Origin: Halomonas aestuarii
GTDB taxonomy: Bacteria; Pseudomonadota; Gammaproteobacteria; Pseudomonadales; Halomonadaceae
Direction of reading: 5' to 3'
NCBI RefSeq assembly: GCF_001886615.1
Contig: NZ_CP018139.1
Coordinates: 2,666,001 to 2,730,000 of the forward strand
Length of the DNA stretch: 64,000 nt
The position numbers and the translations under genes are program-made. The notes under the pieces were generated by a model. That model was not told where the DNA came from. It ran no database searches and saw nothing but the letters and a program-made list of their open reading frames with translations. Positions 63,421 through 64,000 of the stretch are shown piece by piece. The stretch's first letter is position 1. The number at the start of each line of letters is the position of its first letter.

Positions 63421-64000
63421 ATGGCTACCGATATCAAGGCACCCACCTTTCCGGAATCCGTTGCCGAGGGCAGCGTGGCGGCCTGGCACAAGAAGCCGGG
63501 TGACAGCGTCGAGCGTGACGAGCTGATCGTCGAGATCGAGACCGACAAGGTGGTGCTCGAGGTCGTGGCCCCCGAGGCGGGCACCCTCAGCGAGGTGCTG
63601 GCGGAAGAGGGCGACACCGTGGAGTCCGAGCAGCTCCTGGGCCGCATCGGCGCAGGCGAGGCCAAGGGCGGCGGCCAGAAGGCGGAGGCCAAGGCGGAGG
63701 AGCCGGCCAAGAAGCAGGCCGAGGCCAAGCCGGCCGCCGGCGGCAAGACCCATGAGGTCAAGGCCCCGACCTTCCCCGAGTCCATCCAGGAAGGCACCGT
63801 GGCCAGCTGGAACAAGCAGGTCGGCGAGGCCGTCAAGCGCGACGAGGTGCTGGCCGAGATCGAGACCGACAAGGTGGTCCTCGAGGTCGTCGCCCCGGCC
63901 GACGGTGCGCTCACCGAGATCAAGGCCGAGGAGGGCAGCCAGGTGACCTCCGAGCAGGTGCTGGCGACCTTCACCGAGGGCGCCGGCGGCGAGTCCGCCC
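63421..64000 (+). CDS. sucB: Dihydrolipoyl succinyltransferase (E2), N-terminal part with two lipoyl domains
   Basis: The first 193 codons of E2, cut by the window end. It starts MATDIKAPTFPESVAEGSVAAW. Lipoyl domain 1 has the modified Lys43 in EIETDKVVLEV. An Ala/Lys/Glu-rich linker (about residues 80-112) leads to a second lipoyl domain, VKAPTFPESIQEGTVASW, with Lys151 in an identical EIETDKVVLEV. The FPES type is that of 2-oxoglutarate dehydrogenase E2. Two tandem lipoyl domains differ from the single one of E. coli SucB. Confidence 0.94.
   Translation, partial: MATDIKAPTFPESVAEGSVAAWHKKPGDSVERDELIVEIETDKVVLEVVAPEAGTLSEVLAEEGDTVESEQLLGRIGAGEAKGGGQKAEAKAEEPAKKQAEAKPAAGGKTHEVKAPTFPESIQEGTVASWNKQVGEAVKRDEVLAEIETDKVVLEVVAPADGALTEIKAEEGSQVTSEQVLATFTEGAGGESA

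Noticed and set aside
57184..63753. Minus-strand open frames of 850 and 1006 codons opposite sdh and suc genes
   Set aside because: They mirror well-known TCA-cycle genes; codon-bias shadows of high-GC coding DNA, not genes.

Overview
The window is a GC-rich gammaproteobacterial chromosome segment. Its best fit is the Halomonadaceae (Halomonas or a close relative), judged from the gltA / sdhCDAB / sucAB arrangement, the codon use and the general character of the proteins. This assignment is inference from the proteins, because there is no rRNA in the window. Almost all of it is dense protein-coding DNA with short gaps and many 1-11 nt gene overlaps. Two tRNA genes (Ala-GGC and Glu-UUC) follow gltX.

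Layout. 1-3.2 kb: the end of a ribose-type ABC importer operon (rbsA' C B) with its LacI-family regulator. 3.2-9.8 kb: housekeeping and accessory singletons (Mut7-C RNase-like protein, EamA exporter, ZIP metal transporter, GDCCVxC protein, MOSC protein, methyltransferase, ADP-ribosylglycohydrolase). 10.3-14.2 kb: a four-cassette integron array with no integrase. It has an attI-like simple site, four attC sites and five cassette genes, all on the + strand and visibly lower in GC than their surroundings. 14.4-18 kb: small proteins (YHS, YtoQ, DUF900 hydrolase, M15 endolysin-like peptidase). 18.2-21.7 kb: a minus-strand, tightly overlapped unit of Nudix hydrolase, 2OG-Fe(II) oxygenase, PAS histidine kinase and FixJ-type regulator. 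21.8-25.4 kb: Nudix, SDR, YqfO-like, fasciclin lipoprotein and fructosamine kinase genes.

25.4-31.3 kb is a cyanate utilisation locus: an ABC importer (binding protein, permease, ATPase) plus cyanase on the minus strand, divergent from a sigma-54 enhancer-binding regulator. The gap between them carries a good -24/-12 promoter facing the importer and three upstream copies of a 10-bp dyad, so the regulatory circuit can be read from the DNA. 32.1-35.7 kb is an Mla-type lipid transport operon (permease-STAS, ATPase, MCE protein, auxiliary lipoprotein), followed by a phospholipase-D lipoprotein. 38.6-46 kb is an RND efflux system (outer membrane channel, adaptor, pump) with a TetR regulator. Similar TTACAT-type palindromes lie in front of the channel gene, the adaptor gene and the regulator gene.

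46-54.3 kb holds aspartoacylase-like, dusA, SOS-associated peptidase, cold-shock, DksA-like, XRE-regulator, SDR and gltX genes. 54.5-55.3 kb is non-coding and odd: a pair of inverted DnaA-box-like sequences, then about 240 nt of almost pure purine on the + strand. 55.4-64 kb is the TCA-cycle block: gltA on the minus strand, then sdhCDAB, sucA and the start of a sucB with two lipoyl domains.

The items most worth following up are the integrase-less cassette array (especially its two-gene cassette of a membrane protein and a methyltransferase), the sigma-54 cyanate circuit, the three-site TetR regulon and the polypurine tract.
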